Counted from the first letter of the stretch, positions 53,999 through 64,000 are shown. The stretch is DNA of 64,000 nt from an uncultured Lentibacter sp. (GCF_937123735.1 NZ_CAKZKL010000025.1:42656-106655), one strand, 5' to 3'. Notes: generated by a model not told the origin, from the letters alone. Numbers and translations: made by a program.

Positions 53999-55708
53999 CT
54001 AAAACATGAAATACCGCTGCGCCATCGGCAAGGTTTGCGCCGGCTGGCAGGTGATCAAAGCGCCGTCTGCCCGCACCTCATAGGTTTCCGGGTTCACCTC
54101 GATCTGGGGCAGCGCATCATTGAGCCGCATGTCGCGCTTGCCAATCTTGCGGGTGTTGCGCACCGCCACGGTGGGCTTTTGCAGACCCAGCGTCTCAGCC
54201 AGCCCCGCCGCCTGCGCCGCTTGGGACACAAAGCTCACCGAGCCATGCCGGCGCGCCGTGCCCATCGCTGCGAACATGGGGCGGCTATACACAGGCTGCG
54301 GTGTCGGGATAGAGGCGTTCGGATCGCCCATCTGGGCCACCACAATGCTTCCCCCCAAAAGGACCATTTCGGCCTTCACCCCAAAAAATGCCGGGTCCCA
54401 CAACACCAGATCGGCGCGCTTGCCCACCGCGATATCTCCCAAGACATGGCTCACCCCCTGCGCAATCGCGGGGTTGATGGTGTATTTGGCGATATAGCGG
54501 CGCACGCGCAGATTGTCGTTGTCACCGGTTTCCTCGGCCAGCCGGCCGCGCTGCTTTTTCATCTTGTCGGCCGTCTGCCAGGTGCGGATCAGAACCTCTC
54601 CGACACGGCCCATGGCCTGGCTGTCACTGGCAATGATGGAAAAGGCCCCAATGTCATGCAAGATATCCTCTGCGGCAATGGTCTCGCGGCGGATACGGCT
54701 TTCGGCAAAAGCGATGTCCTCGGGAATGGATTTGTCCAAATGATGGCACACCATGAGCATATCCAGGTGCTCTTCCAGCGTGTTCACCGTAAAGGGGCGC
54801 GTGGGGTTGGTGGAGGATGGCAAGACATTGGCATCCCCACAAATCTTGATGATGTCAGGCGCATGTCCCCCGCCGGCACCTTCGGTGTGGAAGGCATGAA
54901 TGGTGCGCCCTTTCAGGGCCGAAACGGTCTGCTCCACAAAGCCGCTCTCGTTGAGCGTGTCGGTGTGGATCATCACCTGCACATCCATGTCATCCGCCAC
55001 CGACAGGCAGCAGTCGATCGCCGCCGGGGTGGTGCCCCAGTCTTCATGCAGCTTCAGCGCACAGGCCCCCCCGGCCACCATTTCCACCAAAGCCTCCGGC
55101 TGGCTGGCATTGCCCTTCCCGGCCAAGCCGATGTTCATGGGAATCCCGTCAAAGGCCTGCAACATCCGCCCGATATGCCATGCGCCGGGGGTGCAGGTGG
55201 TGGCCAATGTGCCATGGGCCGGGCCGGTGCCACCGCCAAAACAGGTGGTCACCCCCGAATGTAGGCTGTCCTCCATCTGCTGGGGGCAGATAAAATGGAT
55301 ATGGCTGTCCATCCCGCCCGCGGTGAGAATACGCCCCTCCCCCGCAATCACCTCGGTGCCCGGCCCGACGACAATATCGACGCCCGGCTGGGTATCGGGG
55401 TTGCCCGCCTTGCCAATGGCGTGAATAAGCCCGTCGCGCAGCGCCACATCGGCCTTGTAAATGCCGCTGTGATCGACAATCAGCGCATTGGTGATCACCG
55501 TGTCCACCGCGCCGCCAGCGCGGGTCTGCTGCGATTGGCCCATGCCATCGCGGATGACCTTGCCACCGCCAAATTTCACCTCTTCGCCATAGGTGGTCAA
55601 ATCCCGTTCCACCTCGATGATCAAATCGGTATCTGCCAGGCGCAGCCGGTCGCCCGTGGTCGGGCCATACATGGCGGCGTAGTGGCCGCGTGGTATCTGC
55701 ACAGGCAT
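53999..55708 (-). CDS. ureC: Urease subunit alpha (catalytic)
   Basis: This 569-residue catalytic subunit hydrolyses urea to ammonia and carbamate. The nickel ligands include His136 and His138 (MDSHIHF), and the carbamylated Lys219 lies in [11 protein letters not shown]. The catalytic flap His is in MVCHHLDKS. It is directly contiguous with ureB (one base apart). Confidence 0.98.
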   Translation of the reverse strand: MPVQIPRGHYAAMYGPTTGDRLRLADTDLIIEVERDLTTYGEEVKFGGGKVIRDGMGQSQQTRAGGAVDTVITNALIVDHSGIYKADVALRDGLIHAIGKAGNPDTQPGVDIVVGPGTEVIAGEGRILTAGGMDSHIHFICPQQMEDSLHSGVTTCFGGGTGPAHGTLATTCTPGAWHIGRMLQAFDGIPMNIGLAGKGNASQPEALVEMVAGGACALKLHEDWGTTPAAIDCCLSVADDMDVQVMIHTDTLNESGFVEQTVSALKGRTIHAFHTEGAGGGHAPDIIKICGDANVLPSSTNPTRPFTVNTLEEHLDMLMVCHHLDKSIPEDIAFAESRIRRETIAAEDILHDIGAFSIIASDSQAMGRVGEVLIRTWQTADKMKKQRGRLAEETGDNDNLRVRRYIAKYTINPAIAQGVSHVLGDIAVGKRADLVLWDPAFFGVKAEMVLLGGSIVVAQMGDPNASIPTPQPVYSRPMFAAMGTARRHGSVSFVSQAAQAAGLAETLGLQKPTVAVRNTRKIGKRDMRLNDALPQIEVNPETYEVRADGALITCQPAQTLPMAQRYFMF

Positions 55709-56014
55709 TCAGAGCGCTCCCATGATCTGGCCGTTGAAGCCGAAAATCCGGCGCGCACCGCCGATCGCAATCAGCGTCACATCCCGCCGCTGGCCCGGCT
55801 CGAAACGAACCGCCGTCCCGGCGGCAATATCAAGCCGCATCCCCCGCGCCGCCGCACGGTCAAAGGCGAGGGCGGGGTTGGTCTCGGCAAAATGATAATG
55901 GCTGCCCACCTGCACCGGGCGGTCACCGGTGTTGGCCACCACCAGATGCACCGTCTTAGCCCCGGCATTGAGCACAATCTCGCCCGCCGCCACAAACAGC
56001 TCCCCCGGGATCAT
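55709..56014 (-). CDS. ureB: Urease subunit beta
   Basis: This 101-residue subunit begins [18 protein letters not shown] and has the conserved [20 protein letters not shown] and ARRIFGFNG segments. I chose ATG 56014; the longer frame upstream overlaps the small peptide gene. It begins four bases inside the end of that gene. Confidence 0.97.
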   Translation of the reverse strand: MIPGELFVAAGEIVLNAGAKTVHLVVANTGDRPVQVGSHYHFAETNPALAFDRAAARGMRLDIAAGTAVRFEPGQRRDVTLIAIGGARRIFGFNGQIMGAL

Positions 56015-56175
56015 TTGTGCCGCCAGACAAAAGCCGCCGCCGCCACGCCGGCCAGCCCGAAAAACAGCCAAAGCCAGTTGCCATCATGCAAATGATGGTG
56101 CAGCCCGGCCCCCTCATGGGCCTCGGCCCGGGCGGCGGCCAAAGCCAGAAACGCTGTCACTATTGCCAGTTTCAT
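56011..56175 (-). CDS. Small exported His-rich peptide in the urease operon
   Basis: This 54-residue peptide sits between ureA and ureB. It has a signal-like N-terminus ([19 protein letters not shown]), then [14 protein letters not shown], which holds five histidines in 14 residues, and a C-terminal membrane helix ([18 protein letters not shown]) with a short basic end. ATG 56175 fits the ribosome site AGGGAG with 7-base spacing; ATG 56181 is possible. A role in nickel handling is suggested by position and histidines only. I recognise no named family. Confidence 0.75.
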   Translation of the reverse strand: MKLAIVTAFLALAAARAEAHEGAGLHHHLHDGNWLWLFFGLAGVAAAAFVWRHK

Positions 56176-56195
56176 GTCCATACTCCCTGTCAAAA

Positions 56196-56498
56196 TTACC
56201 GGATCGGATTGTGGACGGTCACGAGCTTTGTCCCGTCCGGGAACGTCGCCTCCACCTGCACCTGTTCAATCATCTCCGCGATGCCCTCCATACATTGGGC
56301 GCGGGTCAACACCATGCCACCTGCCTCCATCATATCCGCCACAGAGCGCCCGTCTCTTGCGCCCTCGACAACAAAATCCGTGATCAGCGCAACCGCCTCG
56401 GGGTGATTGAGCTTCACACCGCGCGCAAGCCGCTTGCGCGCCACCTCCGCAGCCATGGCAATCAACAGTTTGTCTTTCTCACGCGGGGTCAGCTGCAT
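56196..56498 (-). CDS. ureA: Urease subunit gamma
   Basis: This 100-residue subunit starts [27 protein letters not shown] and ends with [19 protein letters not shown], both typical for UreA. It is separated by 20 bp from the small peptide gene and by 3 bp from ureD. Confidence 0.97.
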   Translation of the reverse strand: MQLTPREKDKLLIAMAAEVARKRLARGVKLNHPEAVALITDFVVEGARDGRSVADMMEAGGMVLTRAQCMEGIAEMIEQVQVEATFPDGTKLVTVHNPIR

Positions 56499-56501
56499 GG
56501 T

Positions 56502-57245
56502 CTATACTCTCCAGGAAATGGGCAAATCCCTGCCCGATAGCCGGCGCAGAAGCGGGCAAAGGTGCTGGCGCAGCACATAGCTGTCGGCGGCCAGAAGCCG
56601 CACCACCAGCACATCCGGCGCAATCAGGCTCGCGCCGCCTTGGCGCGGCAACATCGCGCGCACATCCGCCAAAAGCCGCTCCGCCTCGGGCGCGACAAAA
56701 ACAACCGAAGCCAGCGCACCGGCCCCCTCCGCCACAGCCGCCTGCGCCAGATGGGCCGTGGCATCCCCCGTCAGGGTCAGACCGTCCAAATACAACGGCT
56801 GCCCGGCCCGCAAAACGCGGATCCGGTCTTCAAAACGAATGTTGCGCAGCTCCTCGGGCATGGCCACACGGCCAAACACAATTGGCTCCACCATCAAGAG
56901 CTGCGCCCCCTCGGCCAACGAAATCTCCAACTGGCGCCGCAGGGAAGACCCCTCAAACAGGATCAGCTCTTGCGGCAGCCACCGCAACGCAGCCTGCGGC
57001 CCCACGGTGATTTGGCTCCTATAGCGCCCATCCTCGCCCGGCTGTGCGTGATAGGCGCGCTCGGCCGCCTGCGTGGTGAGCGTGAGCTGCGCGCGGGCCT
57101 GCATCTCAATGGTGAGACAAAAACGGTCGCCACCGGTAATGCCGCCCGCGGTATTGACAAGCACCACCTCGGCATCAGGTCCATGGCTGCGCGGAAACAC
57201 CAGCTTCAGAGCGCCAGACTGGCGCAACCGCCGCAACCGGGTCAC
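56502..57245 (-). CDS. ureD: Urease accessory protein UreD
   Basis: This scaffold protein recruits UreF-UreG to apo-urease. Conserved segments LVNTAGGITGGDRF, LTLTTQAAERAY and WLPQELILFEGS are present. From GTG 57245 it is 247 residues, shorter than usual. The frame stays open up to TGA 57414-57416 and continues the family pattern (PPRARGGGALTV just before GTG), yet that upstream part contains no ATG, GTG or TTG. The real start may be a rare codon, or a frame error hides it. Confidence 0.88.
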   Translation of the reverse strand: MTRLRRLRQSGALKLVFPRSHGPDAEVVLVNTAGGITGGDRFCLTIEMQARAQLTLTTQAAERAYHAQPGEDGRYRSQITVGPQAALRWLPQELILFEGSSLRRQLEISLAEGAQLLMVEPIVFGRVAMPEELRNIRFEDRIRVLRAGQPLYLDGLTLTGDATAHLAQAAVAEGAGALASVVFVAPEAERLLADVRAMLPRQGGASLIAPDVLVVRLLAADSYVLRQHLCPLLRRLSGRDLPISWRV

Positions 57246-57579
57246 CCCAGCCGCGTCACCAAAGACCGTCAGCGCGCCGCCCCCACGGGCACGCGGCGGT
57301 GCAAGACCATCTTGAAACCCCTCAGGGCGAGGCTCTATGGGAAGGGCGTGGTTGATCGGATCTCTCCAGTGGCGCAGATGCGGCGCAAGTTGAGGGCAAA
57401 GCTTGCCCCCGTCTCAGCACAGCCCATGCGGCAATGGCAGGGCCAAGCGCAGTTGCACCACCCTCTGAACAGCGGCGCAGATGGCATTTGCTCATCTGCT
57501 AGGCACAGCAAACCCCAACCGCCCAAAAAATAAGCGCCCGCTGTGCCGCACAGGATCCTACAGAAACCCCAAAGACCGC
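57246..57579. other. Upstream region of the urease operon
   Basis: This 334-bp stretch holds the 5' extension of the ureD frame (to 57413), then promoter space. I see no other convincing gene on either strand. No obvious sigma-54 site was found. Confidence 0.45.
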
Positions 57580-57616
57580 CAAAAAAAACCACTGGCAACC
57601 TGCGCTGCCAATGGTC
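57580..57616 (-). terminator. Intrinsic terminator of nrdJ
   Basis: On the minus strand ACCATTGGCA/TGCCAGTGGT form a 10-bp stem with one mismatch (57588-57597 and 57606-57615), followed by a run of eight T. It lies 28 bp beyond the nrdJ stop and separates it from the urease operon. Confidence 0.88.
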
Positions 57617-57643
57617 ATGTCTCAAAGGCTCAGTGCCCCGGTC

Positions 57644-59905
57644 TTAGCCACATTTGCTATGGCCACAAGAGGCGCAGGTCATGCAGCCCTCAACCATGCG
57701 CATGTCATACTGCCCGCAAGAGGGGCAGCTCTTGCCGCGCGGTGCATCAAGGTTCACCACCGCCGCAGTCGGATCGGCCTTCAAGCCCATGCCTTCGCCT
57801 TCAATAAAGCCAATCGAGATCATGTGCTTCTCGATCACGCCACCAATGGCCGCAAGGATCGAGGGGATATATTTCCCGCCCATCCAGGCGCCGCCGCGCG
57901 GGTCAAACACGGCCTTGAGCTCTTCCACAACAAAGCTCACATCGCCCCCACGGCGGAACACAGCCGAGATCATCCGCGTCAGCGCCACGGTCCAGGCAAA
58001 ATGCTCCATGTTCTTGGAGTTGATAAACACCTCGAAAGGCCGCCTGTGCCCGCCGATGACCACATCATTCACCGTCAGGTAAATCGCATGTTCGCTGTCA
58101 GGCCACTTGAGCTTATAGGTCGTGCCTTCCAGCTCCTTGGGCCGCTCCAGCGGCTCTGACATATAGATCACATCCGCGCCCTGGTCGGCCTCGGGCGCGG
58201 CATCACTCTCTTCGCTCACAGAGAGAACCGAGCCTGTCACATCATTGGGCCGATAGGTGGTGCAGCCCTTGCAGCCCGTGTCCCAGGCCTGCATGTAAAC
58301 ATCCTTGAAGGCATCAAAATCAATGTCCTCAGGGCAGTTGATCGTCTTGGAAATCGAGCTGTCAATCCACTTCTGCGCTGCCGCCTGCATCTTCACATGC
58401 GCGCTCGGGGCCAGCGTCTGGGCGTTCACGAAATAGTCGGGCAAAGGCGCGTCACCAAACTTCTCCCGCCAAAGCGCCACGGCATAATCCACCACCTCTT
58501 CCTCGGTGCGCGAGCCGTCTTTTTGCAAAACCTTGCGCTTGTAAGCATAGGCAAACACCGGCTCGATCCCCGAGCTGACATTGCCCGCATAAAGGCTGAT
58601 CGTGCCCGTGGGCGCAATCGAGGTGAGCAAAGCGTTGCGAATGCCGTGCTCCGCAATCGCCGCGCGCACATCCGCGTCCATCCCCTGCATGGATCCGCTG
58701 GCCAGGAACTTCTCCGCCTCAAACAACGGGAAAGCCCCCTTTTCCTTGGCAAGCTCCACCGAGGCAAGATAAGAGGCGCGCGCAATCGCGTGCAGCCACT
58801 CTTCCGTCTGCGCCGCAGCCTCGTCGGTGCCATACTTCAGCCCAACCATGAGCAGCGCGTCGGCCAGCCCGGTCACCCCCAGCCCGATCCGCCGTTTGGC
58901 CTGCGCTTCCTGCGCCTGGGCGGGCAGCGGAAACTTGGAGGCATCCACCACATTGTCCATCATCCGCACAGCCGCCGCGACAAGCGCGCCCAGCGCGCCC
59001 AGATCAAGCTTTGCACCGGCCTCAAAGGGCTCGGTCACCATCTTGGCCATGTTGATAGAGCCCAGCAGACACGCGCCATAAGGCGGCAAGGGCTGCTCGC
59101 CACAAGGGTTCGTGGCTGCAATCGTCTCGCAATAGCTGAGGTTGTTCATCTGGTTGATCCGGTCGATGAAAATCACCCCCGGTTCGGCATAATCATAGGT
59201 GGCTTGCATGATCTTGTTCCACAAGTCACGCGCCTCGACCGTGTGATAAACCTTGCCGTCAAATTTCAAATCCCAGCTCTTGCCCGCCTTCACAGCCTCC
59301 ATGAAGGGGTCGGTGACCAGAACCGACATGTTGAACATGCGCAGACGCGCCGCATCCGATTTCGCGGTGATGAAATCCTCGATATCGGGGTGGTCACAGC
59401 GCATGGTGGCCATCATGGCGCCCCGGCGGCTGCCTGCGCTCATGATGGTGCGGCACATGGCATCCCAGACATCCATGAAGCTCAAAGGCCCACTCGCATC
59501 CGCAGCAACCCCCAGAACATCCGCACCGCGCGGGCGAATGGTGGAAAAGTCATAGCCGATGCCACCGCCCTGCTGCATGGTCAGCGCGGCCTCCTTGAGC
59601 ATGTCAAAAATGCCGCCCATACTGTCGGGTATGGTTCCCATCACAAAGCAATTGAACAGAGTCACCGCACGCTCGGTGCCCGCCCCCGCGGTGATCCGGC
59701 CCGCCGGCAGGAACTTGAAATCCTCCAGCGCTTCGTAAAACACCTCTTCCCAATGGGGCGCATCGGCTTCCGGAGCCGCCAGCGCGCGGGCAATCCGCCG
59801 CCAGCTGTCTTCCACCGTCCTATCAAGCGGGCTGCCGTCCGCCTGTTTGAAACGATACTTCATATCCCAGATTTGCTCGGCAATAGGCGCAGAAAAACGG
59901 CTCAT
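57644..59905 (-). CDS. nrdJ: Adenosylcobalamin-dependent (class II) ribonucleoside-diphosphate reductase
   Basis: This 753-residue enzyme makes deoxyribonucleotides using vitamin B12. Conserved features include FNCFVMGTIPDSMGG (substrate cysteine region), CGEQPLPPYGACLLGSINMAKM (active-site Cys) and, in the C-terminal zinc-ribbon-like tail, CPSCGQYDMRMVEGCMTCASCGHSKCG. No riboswitch is visible upstream. It is monocistronic and diverges from a DUF1489 gene. Confidence 0.96.
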   Translation of the reverse strand: MSRFSAPIAEQIWDMKYRFKQADGSPLDRTVEDSWRRIARALAAPEADAPHWEEVFYEALEDFKFLPAGRITAGAGTERAVTLFNCFVMGTIPDSMGGIFDMLKEAALTMQQGGGIGYDFSTIRPRGADVLGVAADASGPLSFMDVWDAMCRTIMSAGSRRGAMMATMRCDHPDIEDFITAKSDAARLRMFNMSVLVTDPFMEAVKAGKSWDLKFDGKVYHTVEARDLWNKIMQATYDYAEPGVIFIDRINQMNNLSYCETIAATNPCGEQPLPPYGACLLGSINMAKMVTEPFEAGAKLDLGALGALVAAAVRMMDNVVDASKFPLPAQAQEAQAKRRIGLGVTGLADALLMVGLKYGTDEAAAQTEEWLHAIARASYLASVELAKEKGAFPLFEAEKFLASGSMQGMDADVRAAIAEHGIRNALLTSIAPTGTISLYAGNVSSGIEPVFAYAYKRKVLQKDGSRTEEEVVDYAVALWREKFGDAPLPDYFVNAQTLAPSAHVKMQAAAQKWIDSSISKTINCPEDIDFDAFKDVYMQAWDTGCKGCTTYRPNDVTGSVLSVSEESDAAPEADQGADVIYMSEPLERPKELEGTTYKLKWPDSEHAIYLTVNDVVIGGHRRPFEVFINSKNMEHFAWTVALTRMISAVFRRGGDVSFVVEELKAVFDPRGGAWMGGKYIPSILAAIGGVIEKHMISIGFIEGEGMGLKADPTAAVVNLDAPRGKSCPSCGQYDMRMVEGCMTCASCGHSKCG

Positions 59906-60062
59906 GTGGTGATCCCCAGATCAAGTTATTTCAGACGTGGCAGGACTGACAAACTAAGCACCGTTGAAACCCGGGTCAAACCCATTCACGCCCGCCAAAG
60001 AAAATAACGTGAGTGGAAGAATCATTTTGCCCCGATTAGACTACAGCATCTAGGGGGCGCTC

Positions 60063-60494
60063 ATGAAGAATACAATACATCTGGTAAAGCTAAGTGTCGG
60101 CACCGAAAGCGTGGAAAGCCTCGCCGCCTGGCAAAAAACCCGCGCCGCCCAACATCCAAAGGGCTTGCCCTTCCACATCACCCGCATGTGGCCCAAGCGC
60201 GAGAGCGAGGTTCTGGCAGGTGGCAGCATCTATTGGGTGATCAAAGGGGCCATTCAGGCCCGCCAGCCCGTGCTCGGTTTTGAAGAAATCATCGGCAGCG
60301 ACGGAATCCGCCGCTGCGGGTTTGTGCTTGCCCCGGAGCTGGTGCGCGTGGCCCCCGCGCTCAAGCGCCCGTTTCAGGGCTGGCGCTACCTCAAGCCCGA
60401 AGACGCCCCGGCAGATCTCACAGAGACCCGCGCCAGCGATGATGCCCTGCCCCCCGAACTCGCGGTGGCCCTCGCCGATATTGGCATTCTCTGA
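60063..60494 (+). CDS. DUF1489 family protein
   Basis: This 143-residue protein starts MKNTIHLVKLSVGTESVESL and contains HITRMWPKRESEVLAGGSIYWVIKG and RPFQGWRYLKPEDAP, which match DUF1489, an alphaproteobacterial family of unknown function. It diverges from nrdJ and converges on hisG, and appears monocistronic. Confidence 0.88.
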   Translation: MKNTIHLVKLSVGTESVESLAAWQKTRAAQHPKGLPFHITRMWPKRESEVLAGGSIYWVIKGAIQARQPVLGFEEIIGSDGIRRCGFVLAPELVRVAPALKRPFQGWRYLKPEDAPADLTETRASDDALPPELAVALADIGIL

Positions 60495-60564
60495 ACCTGC
60501 TTTTTGCGGCCCAGAATATCTGCCTCCCAAGGCCAGATTGGCAAGACCATACCTGATCGTATGG

Positions 60565-61257
60565 TTACAAATCTAGCTGCGCCAAAAGGCGGGTCATATC
60601 CGAGCGCGCCTGCGGAGACATTTCCACATTGCGGGCGCGGTAAAGCGTGGCCGAGCTGCGCAAGATCAGCCCGTCAGACAGAATTTTCAGATGGTTCGCA
60701 CGCAGCGTGTCGCCCGTCGAGGTGATGTCCGCCACAGCCTCGGCGGTTTCGTTTTTCACCGTGCCCTCCGTTGCGCCCTGGCTGTCCACCAGTTGGTAAT
60801 CCGCAACACCGCATTCTCTGAGATACTCGCGCACCAGCCGGTGGTATTTCGTGGCAATGCGCAGCCGAAAACCATGCTCCGCCCGAAAGGCCGCCGCCAC
60901 GGCGTCAAGGTCGTCCAGCGTGTCCACATCCACCCAGGCCTGTGGCACAGCAATGATCAGATCCGCATGGCCAAAGCCCAGCTCTGCAAGCGCCTCCACG
61001 CGCTGCTCCCACTGGCCCAGCTTCTCGCGAATGAGGTCTGTCCCCGTAACGCCAAGATGGATACGGCCCGCCGCAAGCTCGCGCGGTATCTCCCCCGCCG
61101 AGAGCAGCACCAGCTCGACCCCCTCAATACCTTCAACCTTGCCGGCATATTCGCGCGCGCTGCCCGCACGGCTGAGCGTCACGCCCCGCGCCGCAAACCA
61201 CTCAAAGGTTTTCTCCATCAACCGCCCCTTGGAGGGCACCCCCAGCTTCAGGCTCAT
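60565..61257 (-). CDS. hisG: ATP phosphoribosyltransferase, short form
   Basis: This 230-residue enzyme commits PRPP and ATP to histidine synthesis. The short form lacks the C-terminal regulatory domain and needs HisZ, encoded just upstream. Segments GVPSKGRLMEKT, GVTGTDLIRE and ADITSTGDTLRAN are typical of HisG. It overlaps hisZ by 4 bp. Confidence 0.96.
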   Translation of the reverse strand: MSLKLGVPSKGRLMEKTFEWFAARGVTLSRAGSAREYAGKVEGIEGVELVLLSAGEIPRELAAGRIHLGVTGTDLIREKLGQWEQRVEALAELGFGHADLIIAVPQAWVDVDTLDDLDAVAAAFRAEHGFRLRIATKYHRLVREYLRECGVADYQLVDSQGATEGTVKNETAEAVADITSTGDTLRANHLKILSDGLILRSSATLYRARNVEMSPQARSDMTRLLAQLDL

Positions 61258-62342
61258 AGGCTGCCCTCCTTCAGGCCCAGCATAAGGCCCGGGCGCACAA
61301 CACCGCCAACAGCGGGAATCTCGGTGCCCTGCCCAAGCTGACGGGTCAGCGCATCATAACGCCCGCCGCTGGCCACGGGCGGCAAATCGGCCCGCGCCTC
61401 GGCGTAAAATCCAAAAACGAACCCATCATAATATTCCATCGAAGCGCGCCCGTAACTGCCTTCAAACGCCAGCTGCGCCACATCTACGCCGCGCGCCGCC
61501 AGCGCGCCGGTGCGGCGGCGCAACCCTTCCACAGCCTTGGCGATCGCGGGCATATCCACCGCAATGTCGCTGAGCTGCTCCAGCGCATTGGGCAGCGTTT
61601 CCTGCACCGCCAGGATGGCCTCCATCAAGGCCACCTCGCCTGCGCCAAGCGGCCCTTCCGCCGCATCCTCGCGCAGCGCCGCAATCCGGGCCTCTATCTC
61701 GCGCCGCCCGCGCAGTCCGATCTCGGGAGCCGCCTGTGCAAAAGGGTCTGCCGCTGCCAGCAGCGCCAAGCGGCTTGCAGGCACCTCGCTGCGCCCCGAG
61801 AAGCGGTCAATCAGCGCCCGAAAGCGCTTGGGCCGCCAGATATGCCGCCGCAGCGCCGCCTTGCGGCGCGCGGTTGTGCGCAGCCCCTCGACGGCGGCCA
61901 TCAAAATGCCAATGTCCCCCGTCGCGGCCCGCAGAGGCAGCCCACGCAACACCGAGGACATCAGCGCAAAAACCTCCGCATCCGCCTCATGCGGCGCATC
62001 GCGCTCAAATATCTCATAGCCCACCTGCAAATACTCGTTGGCGCGGCTCGCGTCATCTTCCTGACGGCGAAACACCTCGCCGGAGTAGGTATAGCGCGCC
62101 GGCTCCGCCCCGTGCTGCATATGCATCTGCACCACCGGCACGGTAAAGTCCGGCCGCAGCATCTGCTCGCCGCGCAGGGCGTCCGAGGTCACATAGGCCC
62201 GCGCGCGGATATCCTCGCCGTAAAGGTCTAAAAGCAGCTCCGCAGGCTGCAAAACCGATGTCTCCACAGGCAGCGCGCCTGCCGCCTCAAACATCGCCCG
62301 AACGCGCGCCGCCTCGGCCCGTTTTGCCAACCCCTCAGGCAT
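61254..62342 (-). CDS. hisZ: ATP phosphoribosyltransferase regulatory subunit
   Basis: This 362-residue protein is a HisRS-like paralog without tRNA-binding activity, with segments [13 protein letters not shown] and [12 protein letters not shown] that resemble class II synthetase motif 2 (substrate sites replaced). It binds HisG and makes the complex sensitive to histidine. It overlaps hisS by 8 bp. Confidence 0.94.
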   Translation of the reverse strand: MPEGLAKRAEAARVRAMFEAAGALPVETSVLQPAELLLDLYGEDIRARAYVTSDALRGEQMLRPDFTVPVVQMHMQHGAEPARYTYSGEVFRRQEDDASRANEYLQVGYEIFERDAPHEADAEVFALMSSVLRGLPLRAATGDIGILMAAVEGLRTTARRKAALRRHIWRPKRFRALIDRFSGRSEVPASRLALLAAADPFAQAAPEIGLRGRREIEARIAALREDAAEGPLGAGEVALMEAILAVQETLPNALEQLSDIAVDMPAIAKAVEGLRRRTGALAARGVDVAQLAFEGSYGRASMEYYDGFVFGFYAEARADLPPVASGGRYDALTRQLGQGTEIPAVGGVVRPGLMLGLKEGSL

Positions 62343-63822
62343 CGTTGCTGTCCAATATCTCGCGCACCTTGCTTACAAGTTCGGCGCGCGGCACCTCAAA
62401 CTGGCTGGGCCGCTCTTTCCACTCTTCCAGCGTCGCGCTCTGGGCAATCTTTGCCCCCAGGATCAGATCCTTGATCTGCACCACACCGCGCTCGGCCTCA
62501 TCACTCCCCGCGATAATCGCCACAGGGCTTTCGCGCTTATCGGCATACTTGAGCTGGTTGCCAAAGTTCTTGGGGTTGCCAAGATAGACCTCGGCCCTGA
62601 TCCCCGCTTGCCGCAGCTCGGCCACCATCCCCTGATACTCCGCCATGCGTGCCTTATCCATCACAGTGACAACAACCGGCCCCGCCGCCTTGCTCTCCAG
62701 CCGGCCCTTCTCGCGCAGCGCCGCAAGCAGGCGGTCCACCCCGATAGAAACGCCAGTGGCCGGCACAGCCTGCCCGGTAAAGCGCTTGACCAAGTCATCA
62801 TAACGCCCGCCACCGGCCACAGAACCAAACTGCCGCTTGCGGCCCTTCTCATCGAGAATTTCAAAGGTCAGCTCGGCCTCAAAAACCGGGCCGGTGTAAT
62901 ACCCAAGCCCGCGCACGACGCTCGGGTCAATCACGATACGATCCTCGCCATAGCCCTGCGCGGCCAGAAGCTGCGCCATCTCTTCTAGCTCGTTCACACC
63001 CTCGGCCCCCGTGGCACTCTCGCCCACAGCGCCGCGCAAGTTGGCCAGCGTCTCGGCATTGCCCGCGCCCTTGGAGGTGAGGAAGGTCAAGACAGGTTCC
63101 GCCTGCGCATCCGTCAGGCCGACACCGTCAATATAGGCCCCCGAGGCATCCAGCCGCCCCTTGCCCAAAAGCTCGCGCACACCCGCCGCGCCCACCTTGT
63201 CAAACTTGTCGATGGTGCGCAGCACGTCGGCCTGCTTGGCCGCATCAGAAACACCGGTGGCCTCCAGCACCCCGTTCAGCACCTTCCGGTTGTTGATCCG
63301 CACAATATAGTCGCCGCGCGGAATGCCGACCTTCTCCAGCGTGTCACTCAACATCGCGCAAATCTCCGCATCGGCGGCCACGCTGGCCGTGCCAACCGTA
63401 TCCGCATCACACTGGTAAAACTGCCGGTAGCGCCCCGGCCCCGGCTTCTCGTTGCGCCAGACAGGGCCCATGGCATAGCGGCGGTAAGGCGTGGGCAGCG
63501 CGTTGCGGTGCTGCGCATAAACCCGCGCCAAAGGGGCGGTGAGATCATAGCGCAAGGCAAGCCAGTCGCCCTTGCCGTCCTCGTCAAACTCCTGCCACGC
63601 AAAGACGCCCTCGTTGGGCCGGTCCACATCGGGCAGAAACTTGCCCAGCGCCTCGACAGTCTCAACAGCCGCGCTTTCCAGAGCGTCAAACCCGTAATGA
63701 TGATAAACCCCGGTGATCGCGCGCAGCATCTCTGCGCGCTCACTCACTTCAACGCCGAAATAGTCGCGAAATCCCTTGGGCGTTTCTGCCTTGGGGCGCG
63801 GGGCTTTCTTGTCCTTGGCCAT
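62335..63822 (-). CDS. hisS: Histidine-tRNA ligase
   Basis: This 495-residue class II synthetase has motif 2 ([27 protein letters not shown]), the histidine-A loop [13 protein letters not shown] and motif 3 ([12 protein letters not shown]). A C-terminal anticodon-binding domain follows (from about residue 395). It heads the hisS-hisZ-hisG operon. Confidence 0.97.
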   Translation of the reverse strand: MAKDKKAPRPKAETPKGFRDYFGVEVSERAEMLRAITGVYHHYGFDALESAAVETVEALGKFLPDVDRPNEGVFAWQEFDEDGKGDWLALRYDLTAPLARVYAQHRNALPTPYRRYAMGPVWRNEKPGPGRYRQFYQCDADTVGTASVAADAEICAMLSDTLEKVGIPRGDYIVRINNRKVLNGVLEATGVSDAAKQADVLRTIDKFDKVGAAGVRELLGKGRLDASGAYIDGVGLTDAQAEPVLTFLTSKGAGNAETLANLRGAVGESATGAEGVNELEEMAQLLAAQGYGEDRIVIDPSVVRGLGYYTGPVFEAELTFEILDEKGRKRQFGSVAGGGRYDDLVKRFTGQAVPATGVSIGVDRLLAALREKGRLESKAAGPVVVTVMDKARMAEYQGMVAELRQAGIRAEVYLGNPKNFGNQLKYADKRESPVAIIAGSDEAERGVVQIKDLILGAKIAQSATLEEWKERPSQFEVPRAELVSKVREILDSNDA

Positions 63823-63926
63823 CGGGGTGTCCTTGCCGTGTTAGCTTTGCCGCAGGGCTTAACTTATGGCTCCTCTCGGGGCAAGGCGACCTTTCGCCCG
63901 CCTTTGGCTTGGTGTATCGCTGGCGC

Positions 63927-64000
63927 ATGGAACCTCTTGAAGAAAAAATCGCCCATCTGGAGCGCATCACCGACGATCTCTCCGCCGTCATCGCCCGGCA
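63927..64000 (+). CDS. slyX: SlyX family protein (partial, N-terminus)
   Basis: The first 24 codons run off the right edge (MEPLEEKIAHLERITDDLSA...). The heptad-like coiled-coil beginning resembles SlyX, a short protein of unknown role. It diverges from hisS. The partial length limits certainty. Confidence 0.6.
   Translation, partial: MEPLEEKIAHLERITDDLSAVIAR

Noticed and set aside
58397..60007. 536-codon open frame on the plus strand
   Set aside because: Antisense to nrdJ, which is well supported by motifs. Several similar frames (12194-13381, 13778-14698, 42382-43908, 46199-47488, 48359-49915, 53519-55264) were rejected on the same grounds.
59906..60062. NrdR box or cobalamin riboswitch upstream of nrdJ
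   Set aside because: I found only a weak ACTACAGCATCTAG-like stretch without two good palindromic boxes, and no B12-box sequence.

Overview
This GC-rich window comes from an alphaproteobacterial chromosome, most likely a marine Roseobacter-clade member of the Rhodobacteraceae. I infer this from the class II ribonucleotide reductase, the separate F0 ATP synthase operon with b and b' subunits, the hisS-hisZ-hisG cluster, the ffh-to-rimM gene order and several Rhodobacteraceae-type small proteins. It is core chromosome with few accessory traits. I saw no insertion sequence, prophage, CRISPR array, tRNA or rRNA.

Layout, 1-24 kb. Positions 1-8056 (minus) hold an operon of an acyl-CoA synthetase, a complete branched-chain-type (Liv) ABC importer and a partial PaaK-like CoA ligase. 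It is transcribed divergently from a hybrid histidine kinase and OmpR-type regulator (8263-10871) that probably control it. Next come an M20-type amidohydrolase and a large formate dehydrogenase alpha subunit standing alone (10973-15022), then a histidine phosphatase and a two-enzyme saccharopine (lysine catabolism) pair (15212-18064). These are followed by rmuC-mutL and the nitrogen-sensing glnK-amtB pair.

Layout, 23-33 kb. A class A penicillin-binding protein is followed by a small lipoprotein and a polytopic membrane protein. The latter is preceded by two ATTC-N8-GAAT palindromes resembling the operator of the persulfide sensor SqrR/BigR. A FadR-type regulator with a perfect operator, the F0 operon (atpI-B-E-F'-F), an ArsR/LysR convergent pair and a small exported protein follow.

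Layout, 33-52 kb. The block ffh, two paralogous GNAT genes, chorismate mutase, rpsP, a 50-residue membrane peptide and rimM ends in a sulfotransferase-like gene instead of trmD. Then come 2,4-dienoyl-CoA reductase, unknown Rhodobacteraceae genes, ilvD, nudC, a cyclic-nucleotide phosphodiesterase, the SRP RNA gene ffs (with ffh, this window encodes both parts of SRP), a demethylase-like flavoprotein, and psd-pssA for phosphatidylethanolamine synthesis.

Layout, 52-64 kb. A complete urease operon (ureD-A-[small peptide]-B-C-E-F-G), nrdJ, a DUF1489 gene, hisG-hisZ-hisS and the start of a slyX gene. Nitrogen scavenging (amtB/glnK, urease, amidohydrolase, lysine degradation) is a recurring theme.

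The most unusual signals are: the SqrR-like operators; a family of multi-hairpin elements between convergent genes; three exact 11-bp-spaced repeats upstream of chorismate mutase; a His-rich small peptide inside the urease operon; a demethylase-like flavoprotein lacking one Fe-S cysteine; and two genes (cpdB-like, ureD) without a normal start codon where homology demands one.
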